Shown here: positions 17,959-29,023 of the stretch, piece by piece
How the letters are laid out: each line of letters begins with the position of its first letter
Position numbering within the stretch: the stretch's first letter is position 1
DNA from: Candidatus Liberibacter americanus str. Sao Paulo
GTDB lineage: Bacteria; Pseudomonadota; Alphaproteobacteria; Rhizobiales; Rhizobiaceae
Length of the DNA stretch: 64,000 bases
Direction: 5' to 3'
Assembly: GCF_000496595.1 (NCBI RefSeq)
Contig: NC_022793.1
Span: 186,001 to 250,000, forward strand
The notes under the pieces: generated by a model
Databases searched by the model: none
What the model was told of the DNA's origin: nothing
What the model saw: the letters and a program-made list of their open reading frames with translations, nothing else
Program-made: the position numbers and the translations under genes

Positions 17959-19542
17959 TTATTTTGAGATAGTTTTATGTTTCCTATGATTATATTTTCG
18001 TTTTGATGGGGTTTTCTTATGCTTTGGTAAACAACTATTGTTTGTTATTATTGCATTGGCTTGACCATCAAATAAGTTGATAAATATGCTTTCTCCAACT
18101 GATAGTTTGCTGGTTTTTGTAATTATATTATTGTTAGTTCGGCTGCGTATAATGGAGTATCCACGTTTGAGCGTGCTACTGTGCGAAAGAGATTGCAAAA
18201 TACGGTTGTCAGCTGAGATGCATTCATGACAGTTTTTTATTTTATATGACATCGTGAATTCAGCTCGATTTAGTAATTCGTTTATGTAAGTTTTAAAATA
18301 TTTTATGCGTATTTTTGTTTGCTCGTATAAAATGTTAATTGTTGTGTATTTTTTTGTTGTTTTTAGCTGAATATATCGCAAATGTTTTTCGGTAAGATGT
18401 TCAATATTTTGTTGTGCTTTGATTATGTGATGACGATTATTTTTGATATAATTGATAGGATAATACGATATTATATTGGTGTTTTTATTGTCAAAATCAC
18501 GTCTTTTTCTAAAAGTGTTTGTTTTAAGATAGATTTCTAATTCATGAGATAGTTGTTCAATGCTGTGATGATAAAGTGATATAATTTGAGTGTATTTTGG
18601 AATAGCTTTTACTAATGTTTTAAATTGATTGATTTTGTTGTTTATAAATCGAATAAGAGATTCTTTAGATCTATTTTCTAAGCTTGCTAATAACGATTTT
18701 AATTGAGATTTTACAGGGACAGCCATCTCCGCAGCTCCTGTTGGTGTTGGAGCTCTCAAATCTGCAGCATAGTCAACCAATGTCCAGTCTGTTTCATGCC
18801 CGATTGCCGATATTATTCTGATAGAACTATTTGCGACAGTTCTTACCATTTCTTCGTCATTAAAATGCCATAGGTCTTCTAAGCTTCCTCCTCCACGGGC
18901 AATGATTATAATATCTGGTTTAGGGCATATATCTTCTTCTTTTAACGAATTTAATTGTAAAATTGCATTTTTTATTTCTTGGGAACATCCATCTCCCTGT
19001 ACTTTTACTGGAAAGACGATAACTCGCATAGGAAATCTACAAGATATGCGTTGTAAAATATCGCGTATAACAGCTCCAGTAGGGGATGTTATGACTGCGA
19101 TTGTTTTTGGTATAAAAGGCATCGGACGTTTTCTTTCATTAGAAAACAGCCCTTCTTCTCGCAACTTTCTCTTTCGTTCTTCTAAGATAGTCATGATTGC
19201 TCCTGCCCCATATGGGATGAGAGCTTCTACTATTATTTGATATTTAGAAGAGCCTGGAAATGTTGTCATCTTTCCTTGAACTATATATTCCATGCCTTCT
19301 TTTGGCGATAATTTGATTCTTTTAAGAGTTCCTTTCCAAATTACGGCATCAATTCGTGATTGGCTATCTTTTAAAGAAAAATAAGCATGTCCAGATGAAT
19401 AAGTAGTTCTGTATCCTGATATTTCTCCTCTAACTAGCACTTGAAATATATTTGACTCAATGATGTTTTTTATATGGTAGGATAATTCTGTTACAGAGTA
19501 TTCTGTGTTATTTAGATAGTTTACTTTTAGGGAATTGAGCAT
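17959..19542 (-). CDS. xseA: Exodeoxyribonuclease VII large subunit
   Basis: 527 residues. It degrades single-stranded DNA together with XseB. The N-terminal OB fold (about residues 15-110) contains VRGEISGYRTTYSSGHAYFSLKD. The central nuclease domain includes IAVITSPTGAVIRDIL, IIIARGGGSLEDLWHFNDE, SAIGHETDWTLVDYAADLRAPTPTGAAE. A long coiled region (about 280-450) follows and the protein ends in a basic tail (KHKKTPSKRKYNHRKHKTISK region). xseB is not in this window. Its start is far from the divergent GtrA gene. Confidence 0.95.
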   Translation of the reverse strand: MLNSLKVNYLNNTEYSVTELSYHIKNIIESNIFQVLVRGEISGYRTTYSSGHAYFSLKDSQSRIDAVIWKGTLKRIKLSPKEGMEYIVQGKMTTFPGSSKYQIIVEALIPYGAGAIMTILEERKRKLREEGLFSNERKRPMPFIPKTIAVITSPTGAVIRDILQRISCRFPMRVIVFPVKVQGDGCSQEIKNAILQLNSLKEEDICPKPDIIIIARGGGSLEDLWHFNDEEMVRTVANSSIRIISAIGHETDWTLVDYAADLRAPTPTGAAEMAVPVKSQLKSLLASLENRSKESLIRFINNKINQFKTLVKAIPKYTQIISLYHHSIEQLSHELEIYLKTNTFRKRRDFDNKNTNIISYYPINYIKNNRHHIIKAQQNIEHLTEKHLRYIQLKTTKKYTTINILYEQTKIRIKYFKTYINELLNRAEFTMSYKIKNCHECISADNRILQSLSHSSTLKRGYSIIRSRTNNNIITKTSKLSVGESIFINLFDGQANAIITNNSCLPKHKKTPSKRKYNHRKHKTISK

Positions 19543-19787
19543 TTTTTTTAAATCTTATAATCATTTGATTTTTTTTGCTGATGTTTGTTTTGGTGTAAAA
19601 TAGCAAGCTAAAACCAATTTATTTGATTTTGATATTAAAATCTATGATTTTTTGATAATTTCTTTAAATATAGAGTGTACATGATATATAACTATAAACT
19701 ATTTTTATATTATTTATATATATAAATTATTTTCCGTATAAAGTTACTGTTTTAGTTTAATTAAATAAATATCTGTAAATATGTAAT

Positions 19788-20177
19788 ATGAAGAGATTGA
19801 TTTGTTTTATAATTAATATCCTTATTGGATTTTTTATTGATATGTGCTTATTTCTAATTCTTATTGGATTGGGAGTTGATCAGTTGTTTGCTCGTGCTAT
19901 TTCAATAGGAATTTCTTTTTTGTTAATTGTGAAGCCTAATCGTTTTTCTGTTTTTTTAAAATTGCGCAAGAAATCTTTTGTTGATACGCTTCGTTATGCT
20001 ATTGCTGGTTTTTTTTCGAGTATATTAAATTACACAATATATTTAAAGCTATTGATATTCCTTCCAGATATACAGCCTTTACTAGGGATGATATTGTCGT
20101 CAATTCCTTCAATGTTGTTTGTTATATTGTTATACACTCGTTTTCTTTTTAAAAAACATTCTTACATGGGGAAATAG
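19788..20177 (+). CDS. GtrA-like membrane protein
   Basis: 129 residues with four predicted membrane helices (about 5-25, 35-52, 68-88, 95-117). The arrangement and the motif LRYAIAGFFSSILNYTIY fit the GtrA/DPMS family, whose members help move polyprenyl-linked sugars across the membrane or act in polysaccharide modification. No partner glycosyltransferase is near it. Function cannot be fixed from context. Confidence 0.7.
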   Translation: MKRLICFIINILIGFFIDMCLFLILIGLGVDQLFARAISIGISFLLIVKPNRFSVFLKLRKKSFVDTLRYAIAGFFSSILNYTIYLKLLIFLPDIQPLLGMILSSIPSMLFVILLYTRFLFKKHSYMGK

Positions 20178-20369
20178 TTTATATATAATATATGCGTAAT
20201 ATTAATTATTTATATTTCTTTGATTTGCAAGTTATTGCGTCATGATGTATGATTAGTAGTATTGACAATTTGGATATGAGAGCGTTACTGTTTTTATATA
20301 CTGGAGAAGGCGGGAATTTATTTCTTGCTCTTTATTATTTTATAGCAATTACATTTATGAGGATAAGCG

Positions 20370-20930
20370 TTGGTAGGCACGCATGTTTTTTGTAGTAAAT
20401 ACGAGTCTCGGCTTTTTAAAGATATAGGATTAGACCAGAGTGTTTCTGATATAATCCAGCCTGTTGTTGAAGAGATGGGCTTTAAAATTGTGCAGGTATC
20501 CCTTTCAGGAAAGGGTGTTCCTGTATTGCAGATTTTAGTAGATCGTGACGATGGAATTGTGACGTTGTGCGATTGTGAGAAGTTGTCTAAGGCTATATCT
20601 CCAATTCTTGATGTTGAAAATCTAGTAGATGGACATTATACTCTGGAAGTATCTTCTCCTGGAGTTGATCGTCCGATGGTTAGAAAATCCGACTTTGTTC
20701 GGTGGTTGAATCATGTTGTAAAATGTGAGTTTATTGCTCCTTCTGGAGATAGAGAAAAATTGGTTGGTAAAATTTTAGAAACAAGTGATAATTGCTTTTT
20801 TCTTGAGATCAGCCGTAAGGGCTCAAAGGAAATTGAATTGTCGAAGGTTGAGATACCGTTTGATTCTCTTCTTGCGGCAAAGCTTGTTATTACGGATGAA
20901 TTGCTGCGTGTTTCCTTGGTTGGCAATTAA
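20370..20930 (+). CDS. rimP: Ribosome maturation factor RimP
   Basis: 186 residues. RimP assists 30S assembly. The N-terminal domain contains GLDQSVSDIIQPVVEEMGF and LQILVDRDDG, then DCEKLSKAISPILDVE and the hallmark YTLEVSSPGVDRPMVRKSDF; the C-terminal Sm-like domain follows. The start is TTG at 20370, giving the same distance to GLDQ as in rhizobial homologues; an ATG at 20357 is in another frame and hits a stop. It heads the rimP-nusA-infB-rbfA-rpsO-pnp run, with 37 bp to nusA. Confidence 0.94.
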   Translation: MVGTHVFCSKYESRLFKDIGLDQSVSDIIQPVVEEMGFKIVQVSLSGKGVPVLQILVDRDDGIVTLCDCEKLSKAISPILDVENLVDGHYTLEVSSPGVDRPMVRKSDFVRWLNHVVKCEFIAPSGDREKLVGKILETSDNCFFLEISRKGSKEIELSKVEIPFDSLLAAKLVITDELLRVSLVGN

Positions 20931-20967
20931 TGTCGTGCCAAGTTAGGAGAATTAAGGAGAATTTTAT

Positions 20968-22557
20968 ATGGTAATTGCCGCAAATCGAACTGAGCTTTTG
21001 CAGATTGCGGATGCTGTTGCTTGTGAAAAATCGATAGATCGAGATATAGTGTTATCAGCTATGGCTGATTCTATTCAAAAGGCAGCTTGTTCTCTTTATG
21101 GGACTGTATCTGATATTCGTGTTGAAATTGATCAATTAACAGGAGAAGTTTCTATTTATCGTCAGCTAGAGGTGGTTGATGTTGTTGATAACTATTCTTG
21201 TCAGATTTCATTACAGTTAGCTCTTGATCGTGATCCTAATGTTAAAATAGGTGATTTTATAACAGAGCTTCTTCCTCCTATAGATTTTGGTCGTGTTGCT
21301 GTTCAATCTGCTAAACAAGTTATAGTTCAAAAGGTGCGAGAAGCTGAGCGCGATCGTCAATATCTTGAGTTTAAAGACAGGGTTGGTGAAGTTGTTAGTG
21401 GCACTGTTAAGAGGATTGAATATGGGAATATAATCGTTGATCTTGGTCGTGCTGAAGGAGTTATTCGTAGGGATGAAATTATTCCTCGTGAAAATATTAG
21501 ACAAGGAGATCGCGTTCGGAGTTATGTATATGAAGTAAGGCGTGAGCAAAGGGGAGGGCAGATACTTTTATCTCGTACTCATCCGCAATTTATGGTTAAG
21601 TTGTTTTTAATGGAGGTCCCAGAGATTTATAACGGGATTGTTCAGATTAAGGCTGTTTCTCGTGATCCTGGATCTCGTGCAAAATTAGCTGTTTTTTCAA
21701 GTGATTCTTCTATAGATCCTGTCGGGGCTTGCGTTGGTATGCGTGGTTCTCGTGTTCAGGCGGTTGTAGGTGAATTGCAGGGAGAGAGAATAGATATAAT
21801 TGTTTGGTCTCCTGATAATGCAACTTTTTTAATAAATGCATTGCGTCCGGCTACTGTGACAAAGGTTGTTTTAGATGAAGATATTAAGCGTATAGAAGTG
21901 GTTGTCCCTAAGGAACAGCTTTCTTTAGCTATTGGTAGTCGTGGACAGAATGTTCGTCTTGCTTCACAGCTTACAGGTTGGGCAATTGATATTGTTACTG
22001 AGGAAGAAGATTCTGTAAATCGTCAGAAAGAGTTTAATGAACGAGCTCAATCGTTTATGAAGGCTATTAATGTTGATGAAATAATAGGACATCTTCTTGC
22101 TGCTGAGGGATTCTCTGATGTTGAGGAGTTAGCATGTGTTTCTATAGCCGAAATAGCTTCTATTGAAGGATTTGATGAAGAAACTGCAGTTGAAATACAG
22201 GGAAGAGCTAAGCAATATCTTGATGATTTGGATGCTGAGATAAATAAGAAATTAGATGAGCTTGGAGTTTCAGAAGAATTATGTGAAATTCCATATATGA
22301 CGCCTAAAATAAGAGTTCTTCTTGGAGAAAATGGCATTAAAAACATGGAAGATTTGGCAGGTTGCTCTGTTGATGATTTGGTTGGCTGGGTTGAAGTTAA
22401 GGATGGCAAGGCTAAAAAGTTTGAAGGTTTTTTATCTAGCCTTGATATTATAGAGGATAAGGCTGAAGATATGATTATGCATGCCAGATACAAAGTTGGA
22501 TGGATTAAAAAAGAAGATGAAAGCACTGATGCTGATTATGTCGAAGCTGATGATTAA
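20968..22557 (+). CDS. nusA: Transcription termination/antitermination factor NusA
   Basis: 529 residues, normal for Alphaproteobacteria. Domains in order: N-terminal RNA polymerase-binding domain (about 1-130), S1 domain (about 135-200, GEVVSGTVKRIEYGNIIVDLG), KH1 (about 235-300 with VGACVGMRGSRVQAV), KH2 (about 305-370 with LAIGSRGQNVRLASQLTG), and two C-terminal acidic helix-hairpin-helix repeats (about 370-490). An AGGAGAATTAAGGAG stretch precedes the ATG. The YlxR/DUF448 gene that often follows nusA in Rhizobiales is absent; 223 bp separate nusA from infB. Confidence 0.97.
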   Translation: MVIAANRTELLQIADAVACEKSIDRDIVLSAMADSIQKAACSLYGTVSDIRVEIDQLTGEVSIYRQLEVVDVVDNYSCQISLQLALDRDPNVKIGDFITELLPPIDFGRVAVQSAKQVIVQKVREAERDRQYLEFKDRVGEVVSGTVKRIEYGNIIVDLGRAEGVIRRDEIIPRENIRQGDRVRSYVYEVRREQRGGQILLSRTHPQFMVKLFLMEVPEIYNGIVQIKAVSRDPGSRAKLAVFSSDSSIDPVGACVGMRGSRVQAVVGELQGERIDIIVWSPDNATFLINALRPATVTKVVLDEDIKRIEVVVPKEQLSLAIGSRGQNVRLASQLTGWAIDIVTEEEDSVNRQKEFNERAQSFMKAINVDEIIGHLLAAEGFSDVEELACVSIAEIASIEGFDEETAVEIQGRAKQYLDDLDAEINKKLDELGVSEELCEIPYMTPKIRVLLGENGIKNMEDLAGCSVDDLVGWVEVKDGKAKKFEGFLSSLDIIEDKAEDMIMHARYKVGWIKKEDESTDADYVEADD

Positions 22558-22780
22558 ATTTATAGAATTATCTAGAGGCTGCTTTTTGCTTTCAGATTGT
22601 AGTTGTTAGTTGTTTTTATACTTTAAAATTTTTTATGATTAAGTAGTGAAGAATTCTATTCTGCATAGGAAATTTTCGATGAAGTTTTGTGCTTTGATAT
22701 ATTAGTTTAATATGAGTAGAGTTTGTAATTATATAACGAGATTGATTCATGTAATCTTCTCCACTTGGAGATAAGGGCTT

Positions 22781-25411
22781 ATGACCAATAATAAAGATAG
22801 TAATACCTCAAACGTGGAAGAAAAGAAAACTTTGACCCTTAGAACTCCGTCTTCGAGTATTAATCATTCTATTGTTCAGAAGAATAAAGGTCGTCCTAGG
22901 TCTGTTGTGGTGGAGACGCGTAAGCGTCGTTCTTATGTTCAGGGCGGTGAAAAGATTTCTGTTGTGCGAAAGAGTTCTAGAATTATAGATTGCAATACTG
23001 GTAATTTTCCAGATTTAGTGCAGCAAGATAAGTCTAAGAGAAGAGCAGAAGCGTTGCCTTGTGATAGAAAATTGGGTCCTAAGAAAGCTGAATCTTCCTT
23101 TGGAGATCTTTCTCAAGGAGAAATAGATAGTCGTCGTCGTGCTCTTCTTGAGGCGCAGGTTCGTGATATTGAAGAAGCAAAAATCAAATTAGAAAAGCAG
23201 GCTCAAGAAGAGATGATGGCTCTTGATGCTAAATCTGATCAAAGCTTCGATCAGATTCTGAGTTCTAATAAAGAAGCTGATGATGTACAGTCAGATATAA
23301 TTATAGAAAATGAAGTGTCATCGTCGCTTGATATTAGCGGCATGAAGCCTTCTTATGATAAAGAGCCTTATAAAGAGGTTCGTGAAAGAAGTAGAAAAAC
23401 TGAGGATGGCTTGCCTGCTAGTCGTGGGAAGTCTAGATTTACTGAAGGGAAAAGTTCTTCAGTTAATTCTTTAAAGGCGGCTCCTCGTAGTAAGACAGAT
23501 AGTGATGAGAAAAAGTATAAAAAACTTAAAATTATATCTGTTGATAATGATGATGGAGCTGAGAGATTAAGGGGAAGGTCTCTAGCTGCTATTCGTCGTC
23601 GAAAAGAAAAATTTCGTAGGAGTCAACATCAGGGAAGGCGTGAGAAAGTTTCTCGTGAGATTGTTATTTCTGAAACTATTACTATACAAGAATTATCTCA
23701 GCGTATGTCAGAGCGATCAACGGATGTGATAAAGTTTTTGATGAAAGAAGGGCAAACGCTGAAGCCTGAAGACGTTATTGATGCTGATCTTTCTGAAATA
23801 ATAGCTAACGAATTTGGTCATGTTGTGAAGCGTGTCTTAGATTCTGATGTTGAGTTGGGGGTTTTTGATGTTAATGATGATGAGGATAATTTAGATAGTC
23901 GTCCTCCTGTTGTAACAGTGATGGGTCATGTTAATCATGGCAAGACGTCTCTTCTTGATGCAATACGTAATTCTAATGTTTTAAAAGGTGAGTTTGGTAG
24001 CATAACTCAGCATATAGGTGCGTATCAAGTTGATTATAAAGGGGAAAAAATTACTTTTATTGATACTCCGGGACATGCTGCTTTTTATTCAATGCGTGCC
24101 CGTGGGACTCGTATTACGGATATTGCTATTATCGTTTTGGCGGCTGATGAAGATATACAGCCTCAGGCTATTGAATCAATCAACCATGCTAAGTCTGCGG
24201 GAGTTTCGATTATTATTGCTTTTAATAAGATAGATAAATCTAGTGCTGATATACAAAAGCTTCGTGTTGAATTACTTAAGCATGATGTATTTGTTGAGAG
24301 TATGGGTGGGGAGATACTTGACGTTGAAATTTCTGCCAAGAAAAATTTAAACTTAGATAAATTGCTAGACTCTGTTCTTTTGCAGGCTGAAATTCTTGGA
24401 TTAAAAGCAAATGTAAATCGTAAAGCTGAAGGATCTGTAATTGAAGGTAGGCTGGATCGAGGTAGAGGATCTGTGGTTACTGTTTTGGTGCAAAAAGGAA
24501 GATTGCAGGTGTCCGATATTATTGTTATTGGTGACTACTGGGGAAAGGTAAGATCGCTATTTAATGATAAAGGTAAAAGTGTTAAAGAGGCTTTGCCATC
24601 TATGCCAGTTGAGATTCTTGGACTTCAGGGAGTGCCTATGGCTGGTGATAAATTTGGTGTTGTTGAAACTGAAAGTCGTGCTAGAGAAATTTCACAATAT
24701 AGGAAGCGTTTGACCAGAAATAAGTCTATTTCTCTTAAGTCAGGATCTCGTTGTTCGTTAGAAAAATTTTTGAATAATTCTATCACGTCATTGGAATCAA
24801 AGAAATTATCTTTGATTATAAAAGGAGATGTGCAGGGTTCAGTTGAGGCTATAGTAAATTCATTAGAGGAATTAGGAACGTCTGAAGTTTGTGTTTCGGT
24901 TGTTAGCTCTGGTGCTGGAGCGATAAATGAAACTGATGTATCTTTGGCTAAGGCATCTGATGCTATTATTTTTGGATTTAATGTTCGATCAAGCTCTCAG
25001 GCTAGAGATCTAGCTGCAAAAAATGGGGTTAAGATTATTAACTGTAAAATTATTTATGATCTTATTGATGGAGTTAAGGAGCATATGTCAAATCTTCTTC
25101 CTCCAGAGGTGCGAGAGACGTTTTTGGGTAGAGCTGAAGTATTAGAAGTGTTTTCGGTTACTAAATTAGGGAATGTAGCTGGCTGTAAAGTTATTGAAGG
25201 AAAGGTTGAAAGAGGCGCCGGTATTCGTATTTTGCGCAAAGAAGATGTTGTTTATAATGGAAAGATGAACACTCTTAAGCGTTTTAAAGATGAGGTTTCT
25301 GAAGTTGAGGCAGGACAGGATTGTGGTATTGCTTTTGAAAAATATGATAATATACAAGTTGGTGATTTGATTGAGTGTTTTAGCGTAGAACATATTAAGC
25401 GTTCTCTTTGA
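22781..25411 (+). CDS. infB: Translation initiation factor IF-2
   Basis: 876 residues. IF-2 places initiator tRNA on the ribosome. The N-terminal ~290 residues are basic and low-complexity; an IF2-N domain follows (about 300-350, [25 protein letters not shown]). The G domain has G1 GHVNHGKTS at 382-390, G3 DTPGHA and G4 NKID; then domains II, III and IV. In G1, residue 385 is Asn where the family almost always has Asp (GHVDHGKT); the codon is AAT. The loop before G2 also reads FGSITQH instead of GGITQH. Otherwise the protein looks functional. rbfA follows with a short gap. Confidence 0.96.
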   Translation: MTNNKDSNTSNVEEKKTLTLRTPSSSINHSIVQKNKGRPRSVVVETRKRRSYVQGGEKISVVRKSSRIIDCNTGNFPDLVQQDKSKRRAEALPCDRKLGPKKAESSFGDLSQGEIDSRRRALLEAQVRDIEEAKIKLEKQAQEEMMALDAKSDQSFDQILSSNKEADDVQSDIIIENEVSSSLDISGMKPSYDKEPYKEVRERSRKTEDGLPASRGKSRFTEGKSSSVNSLKAAPRSKTDSDEKKYKKLKIISVDNDDGAERLRGRSLAAIRRRKEKFRRSQHQGRREKVSREIVISETITIQELSQRMSERSTDVIKFLMKEGQTLKPEDVIDADLSEIIANEFGHVVKRVLDSDVELGVFDVNDDEDNLDSRPPVVTVMGHVNHGKTSLLDAIRNSNVLKGEFGSITQHIGAYQVDYKGEKITFIDTPGHAAFYSMRARGTRITDIAIIVLAADEDIQPQAIESINHAKSAGVSIIIAFNKIDKSSADIQKLRVELLKHDVFVESMGGEILDVEISAKKNLNLDKLLDSVLLQAEILGLKANVNRKAEGSVIEGRLDRGRGSVVTVLVQKGRLQVSDIIVIGDYWGKVRSLFNDKGKSVKEALPSMPVEILGLQGVPMAGDKFGVVETESRAREISQYRKRLTRNKSISLKSGSRCSLEKFLNNSITSLESKKLSLIIKGDVQGSVEAIVNSLEELGTSEVCVSVVSSGAGAINETDVSLAKASDAIIFGFNVRSSSQARDLAAKNGVKIINCKIIYDLIDGVKEHMSNLLPPEVRETFLGRAEVLEVFSVTKLGNVAGCKVIEGKVERGAGIRILRKEDVVYNGKMNTLKRFKDEVSEVEAGQDCGIAFEKYDNIQVGDLIECFSVEHIKRSL

Positions 25412-25457
25412 TTTTTTTTGTATGTGTTTTAAGTTTTTTGTTAAGGAAATTATTGTT

Positions 25458-25856
25458 ATGAAAAGAAGGAGTTTAGAGCCTTCTAGGCGTGCTCTGCGTA
25501 TTGGAGAAGAAGTTCGTTCCGTAATTATGAGGATTATCTTAAATCATGAATTTAAAGATGAATTTATAAATAGGGATATTATATCTATTTCAGAGGTTTG
25601 TATGTCGTCTGATTTGCAAATTGCGACGGTATATGTATCCTTGCCATCAGATGTTTCTCCTGATTCTGTGATATCTTCTTTAAATTGCAATAATAAGTTT
25701 ATAAGGAGGCATGTTGCTAAGCATCTTAGAAATCTTAAGTATGTGCCAGATATTAGATTTCGTTATGATAAGTCGTTGCAAAATTATTGGAATATTGATA
25801 ATTTACTGCGTTCGCCTAAGGTTATAAGTGATTTAGTTGTAAGCAATGTTTTATAG
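25458..25856 (+). CDS. rbfA: Ribosome-binding factor A
   Basis: 132 residues from the ATG at 25458, which has AAGGA ten bases upstream; a longer frame from 25422 adds 12 residues not typical of the family. RbfA is a single KH-like domain protein for 16S 5' end maturation. Matching blocks are SRRALRIGEEVRSVIMRII, ISISEVCMSSDLQIATVYVSL and RRHVAKHLRNLKYVPDIRFRYD. In most Rhizobiales truB lies between rbfA and rpsO; here only 129 bp separate them and truB is missing. Confidence 0.92.
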   Translation: MKRRSLEPSRRALRIGEEVRSVIMRIILNHEFKDEFINRDIISISEVCMSSDLQIATVYVSLPSDVSPDSVISSLNCNNKFIRRHVAKHLRNLKYVPDIRFRYDKSLQNYWNIDNLLRSPKVISDLVVSNVL

Positions 25857-25985
25857 GATTATATTCAGATAAAAAGTGATTTAATAGTGTTTTAAATTAT
25901 ATCTTTTTACTATTTGCCGTATATTGTTTAGGTGAAGTATAAATTTTTATATTTTTGGTTTTGTATGTTTTTTAAGGGGGTATTT

Positions 25986-26255
25986 ATGTCAATAACTTTA
26001 GAGCGTAAGAGGCAGCTTATAAAGGAATATGCTACAGTGGAAGGTGATACTGGTTCTCCTGAAGTACAGGTGTCTATTTTTACTGATAGAATAGCTAATC
26101 TCACAAATCACTTTAAAACTGCAAAAAAAGATGTAAATTCTAAAACAGGACTTAATAGATTAATTTCTTTAAGGAGTGGGCTTTTAAAGTATCTTAAAAG
26201 CAAAGATGTAGAGAGATATAAGAATTTGATTAAGAGATTAGGTCTTCGTCGATAA
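25986..26255 (+). CDS. rpsO: 30S ribosomal protein S15
   Basis: 89 residues, the universal S15 length, from the ATG at 25986 with AAGGGGG just upstream. The longer frame from 25932 is not real coding. The sequence starts [20 protein letters not shown] and contains [21 protein letters not shown] and the C-terminal [13 protein letters not shown]15 is a primary binder of the 16S central domain. It is followed by pnp, the order found in most proteobacteria. Confidence 0.97.
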   Translation: MSITLERKRQLIKEYATVEGDTGSPEVQVSIFTDRIANLTNHFKTAKKDVNSKTGLNRLISLRSGLLKYLKSKDVERYKNLIKRLGLRR

Positions 26256-26439
26256 TTTTTTATTTTTTCAGATGGTTAAATGAAATTATTTTATGCTATT
26301 TTCCCATGTTTTGATTTTTAGTAGAATTGGTGGCTATATTTGCTGACCATTCACATTTTTTTCTGCTTTCTTTGGGAAAGTGCTAATTTGGCTAGTTGTA
26401 TTTATGGACTTGCCTTCTATCTTTGGTTAGGATTGTAAA

Positions 26440-28542
26440 ATGTTTGATGTGCATACAGTTGAGATTGATTGGGCTGGGCGTCCTCTTAAATTAGAGAGCG
26501 GTAAGATTGCTCGACAGGCTGATGGTGCTGTATTGGCGACTTATGGAGAAACAGTTGTTTTGGCATCTGTGGTTTGTAGCCGATCGATCAAGGAATCTCA
26601 AGATTTCTTTCCTTTGACTGTTAATTATCAAGAGAGAACATATGCTGTTGGCAAAATTCCAGGAGGTTATTTAAAACGAGAATCCCGCCCTACTGAGAAT
26701 GAAATATTGATTTCTCGTCTAATCGATCGTTCAATCAGGCCTTTGTTTCATAAAGATTATAAAAATGAAACGCAGGTAATTGTTAATGTTATGCAATATG
26801 ATTTAGAAAATGATCCTCAAATTGTAGGTATGATAGCTGTTTCTGCAGCATTGATGTTGGCCGGATTGCCATTTAAAGGTCCTGTAGTTGGGGCGCAAGT
26901 AGATTATGTGAACAATAAATATGTTTTGAACCCTCGTTTTGATGAAGATGAAAAAGGATCTCTTGATCTTTTTGTCTCAGGAACTAGAGATGCTGTTCTT
27001 ATGGTTGAATTAGAGGCTGACCAGTTGTCTGAGGATTTGGTAATTGATGCTATTATGTTTGGTCATTCTGAATCTCAATCTGTCATTGATGCTATTTCCA
27101 GGCTTGTTAAACTATGTGGAAAAGATCCTTTATCTGTTGAATATAAAGATTTATCGGAATTAAAAGAGAAGGCTATGGGTTTAATTGAATCGGATTTGCG
27201 AAAAGCTTGTTATGTTGTCGATAAATCTAATCGTCGTGATTTAATTGACGAGATTAATAACAAAGTTATTTCTCAATTTGAGGAAGAAGATCCTGATTGT
27301 GATAAAGAGGATATTCGTTCTATTTTAGATGATATAAAATATGATATAGTTAGAAAAGATATTCTTGCAAATAAATGTCGTATGGATGGTAGAGATCTTA
27401 CAACGGTTCGTGAAATTAGTGCGGAAGTTGGCATTTTACAACGTACCCATGGTTCTGCGTTGTTTTCTAGGGGGGCTACTCAAGCTATAGTAGTAACCAC
27501 TCTTGGAACAAAGGAAGATGAGCAATTTATAGACTCTTTGTCTGGCACTAAGAAAAATGATTTTATGATGCATTATAACTTCTTCCCTTTTTCTGTGGGA
27601 GAGGTAGGGCGTATTAGCTCTCTTAGCAGAAGAGAAATTGGTCATGGTATGCTGGCTAAACGTGCTATTCGCCCTGTTCTGCCAAAAACAGAAATTTTCC
27701 CTTATACACTGCGCATGGTTTCTGAAATAACTGAATCTAATGGTTCTTCTTCAATGGCAACGGTATGTGGTTCTTCTTTGTCCTTGATGGATGCAGGAGT
27801 TCCTATATTGAAGCCAGTTGCGGGAATAGCTATGGGGCTTATAAAAGAAGATGATCGATTTGTCATTTTATCTGACATATCTGGAGATGAAGATCATCTT
27901 GGAGATATGGATTTTAAAATTGCAGGAACAGATTCTGGTATTACTGCTATGCAAATGGATATGAAGATTGAAGGAATTTCTAAAGATATTATGGTTATTG
28001 CCTTGCAGCAGGCAAAAGAGGGACGTCTTCATATCCTAGCTGAAATGTCTAAAGTTATGTCTGAAAGCCGTTTAAAATTAGGTGAATTTGCTCCTCGTAT
28101 CGAAGTTATGATGATCGCTGTTGATAAGATTAGGGATGTTATTGGAACTGGTGGCAAAGTGATTCGTGACATAGTTGATAAAACAGGGGCAAAGATTAGT
28201 ATAGAGGATGATGGTACTATTAAGATAGCCTCTACTTCTACGGAAGGCATAGAAGCTGCTCGTAAAAGAATTCGTCAGATTGTTGATGTTCCAGAAGTTA
28301 ACAAGATTTATAAAGGAAAAGTTGTGAAAACAACAGATTTTGGCGCTTTTGTGAACTTTTTTGGTGCGCGAGATGGACTGGTGCATATATCGCAATTATC
28401 TTCAGAGAGGGTGGCAAAAACAAGTGATGTAGTTAAACAGGGTGATACAGTATGGGTTAAATTATTGGATTTTGATGATCGCGGTAAGATTAAATTATCT
28501 ATGAAGGCTGTGGATCAAAAGACAGGAAAATTAATATCCTAA
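26440..28542 (+). CDS. pnp: Polyribonucleotide nucleotidyltransferase
   Basis: 700 residues, normal length. PNPase degrades RNA 3' to 5' by phosphorolysis. Two RNase PH domains are evident: the first from [21 protein letters not shown], the second with [22 protein letters not shown] and [24 protein letters not shown], which binds phosphate. A KH domain (about 555-615, [26 protein letters not shown]) and an S1 domain (about 620-690, [31 protein letters not shown]) follow. The 184-bp rpsO-pnp gap may hold its leader. It ends the operon. Confidence 0.97.
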   Translation: MFDVHTVEIDWAGRPLKLESGKIARQADGAVLATYGETVVLASVVCSRSIKESQDFFPLTVNYQERTYAVGKIPGGYLKRESRPTENEILISRLIDRSIRPLFHKDYKNETQVIVNVMQYDLENDPQIVGMIAVSAALMLAGLPFKGPVVGAQVDYVNNKYVLNPRFDEDEKGSLDLFVSGTRDAVLMVELEADQLSEDLVIDAIMFGHSESQSVIDAISRLVKLCGKDPLSVEYKDLSELKEKAMGLIESDLRKACYVVDKSNRRDLIDEINNKVISQFEEEDPDCDKEDIRSILDDIKYDIVRKDILANKCRMDGRDLTTVREISAEVGILQRTHGSALFSRGATQAIVVTTLGTKEDEQFIDSLSGTKKNDFMMHYNFFPFSVGEVGRISSLSRREIGHGMLAKRAIRPVLPKTEIFPYTLRMVSEITESNGSSSMATVCGSSLSLMDAGVPILKPVAGIAMGLIKEDDRFVILSDISGDEDHLGDMDFKIAGTDSGITAMQMDMKIEGISKDIMVIALQQAKEGRLHILAEMSKVMSESRLKLGEFAPRIEVMMIAVDKIRDVIGTGGKVIRDIVDKTGAKISIEDDGTIKIASTSTEGIEAARKRIRQIVDVPEVNKIYKGKVVKTTDFGAFVNFFGARDGLVHISQLSSERVAKTSDVVKQGDTVWVKLLDFDDRGKIKLSMKAVDQKTGKLIS

Positions 28543-29023
28543 GGATTTAAAGCCATTCACTTATTAAGTTCTTTGTTATGTTTTTATATGTATATAATAT
28601 AAAAAATCCAAAATATTGTATTTATTATGTTAATTAATCTTTTGTTTGCTAGTAGATTTATTGTTAATTTAGTTGAATGCCAGATTTATCTTTTTTCTAA
28701 ATATATTTTGCATTATTATGCTTTTTTAGATTAGTTTTTTATTGTAAACACTATTTTTTTGCTACATTATGCATTATAAGATATATTATATTCTTATGGA
28801 TTGTTTTTTGTATTATGAAATAAATTTTTTTCGATATTTTTGATATATGTTTTTTTCTTGTTACATAATGTCTTTTGCGAACTATAGTATATAGTTTGTA
28901 TTTTGTTTATGTGAGAAGATTTAATTTTTTATAGTCGGTGCATGTGCCTTCCTGTATTTACCATGCTGTGCCATGTAATTGTGTAGGAAATAGTTAGCAA
29001 AAAAGGTTAGGGAGGGTGTTTAT
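28543..29023. other. Gap upstream of mucR
   Basis: About 480 bp, T-rich on this strand, with no coding pattern or RNA gene seen. The last ~100 bp must contain the mucR promoter; a strong ribosome site (GGGAGG) precedes its ATG. MucR proteins bind AT-rich DNA with T-A steps and often repress themselves, so this region is a reasonable autoregulatory target, which is inference. Confidence 0.45.
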
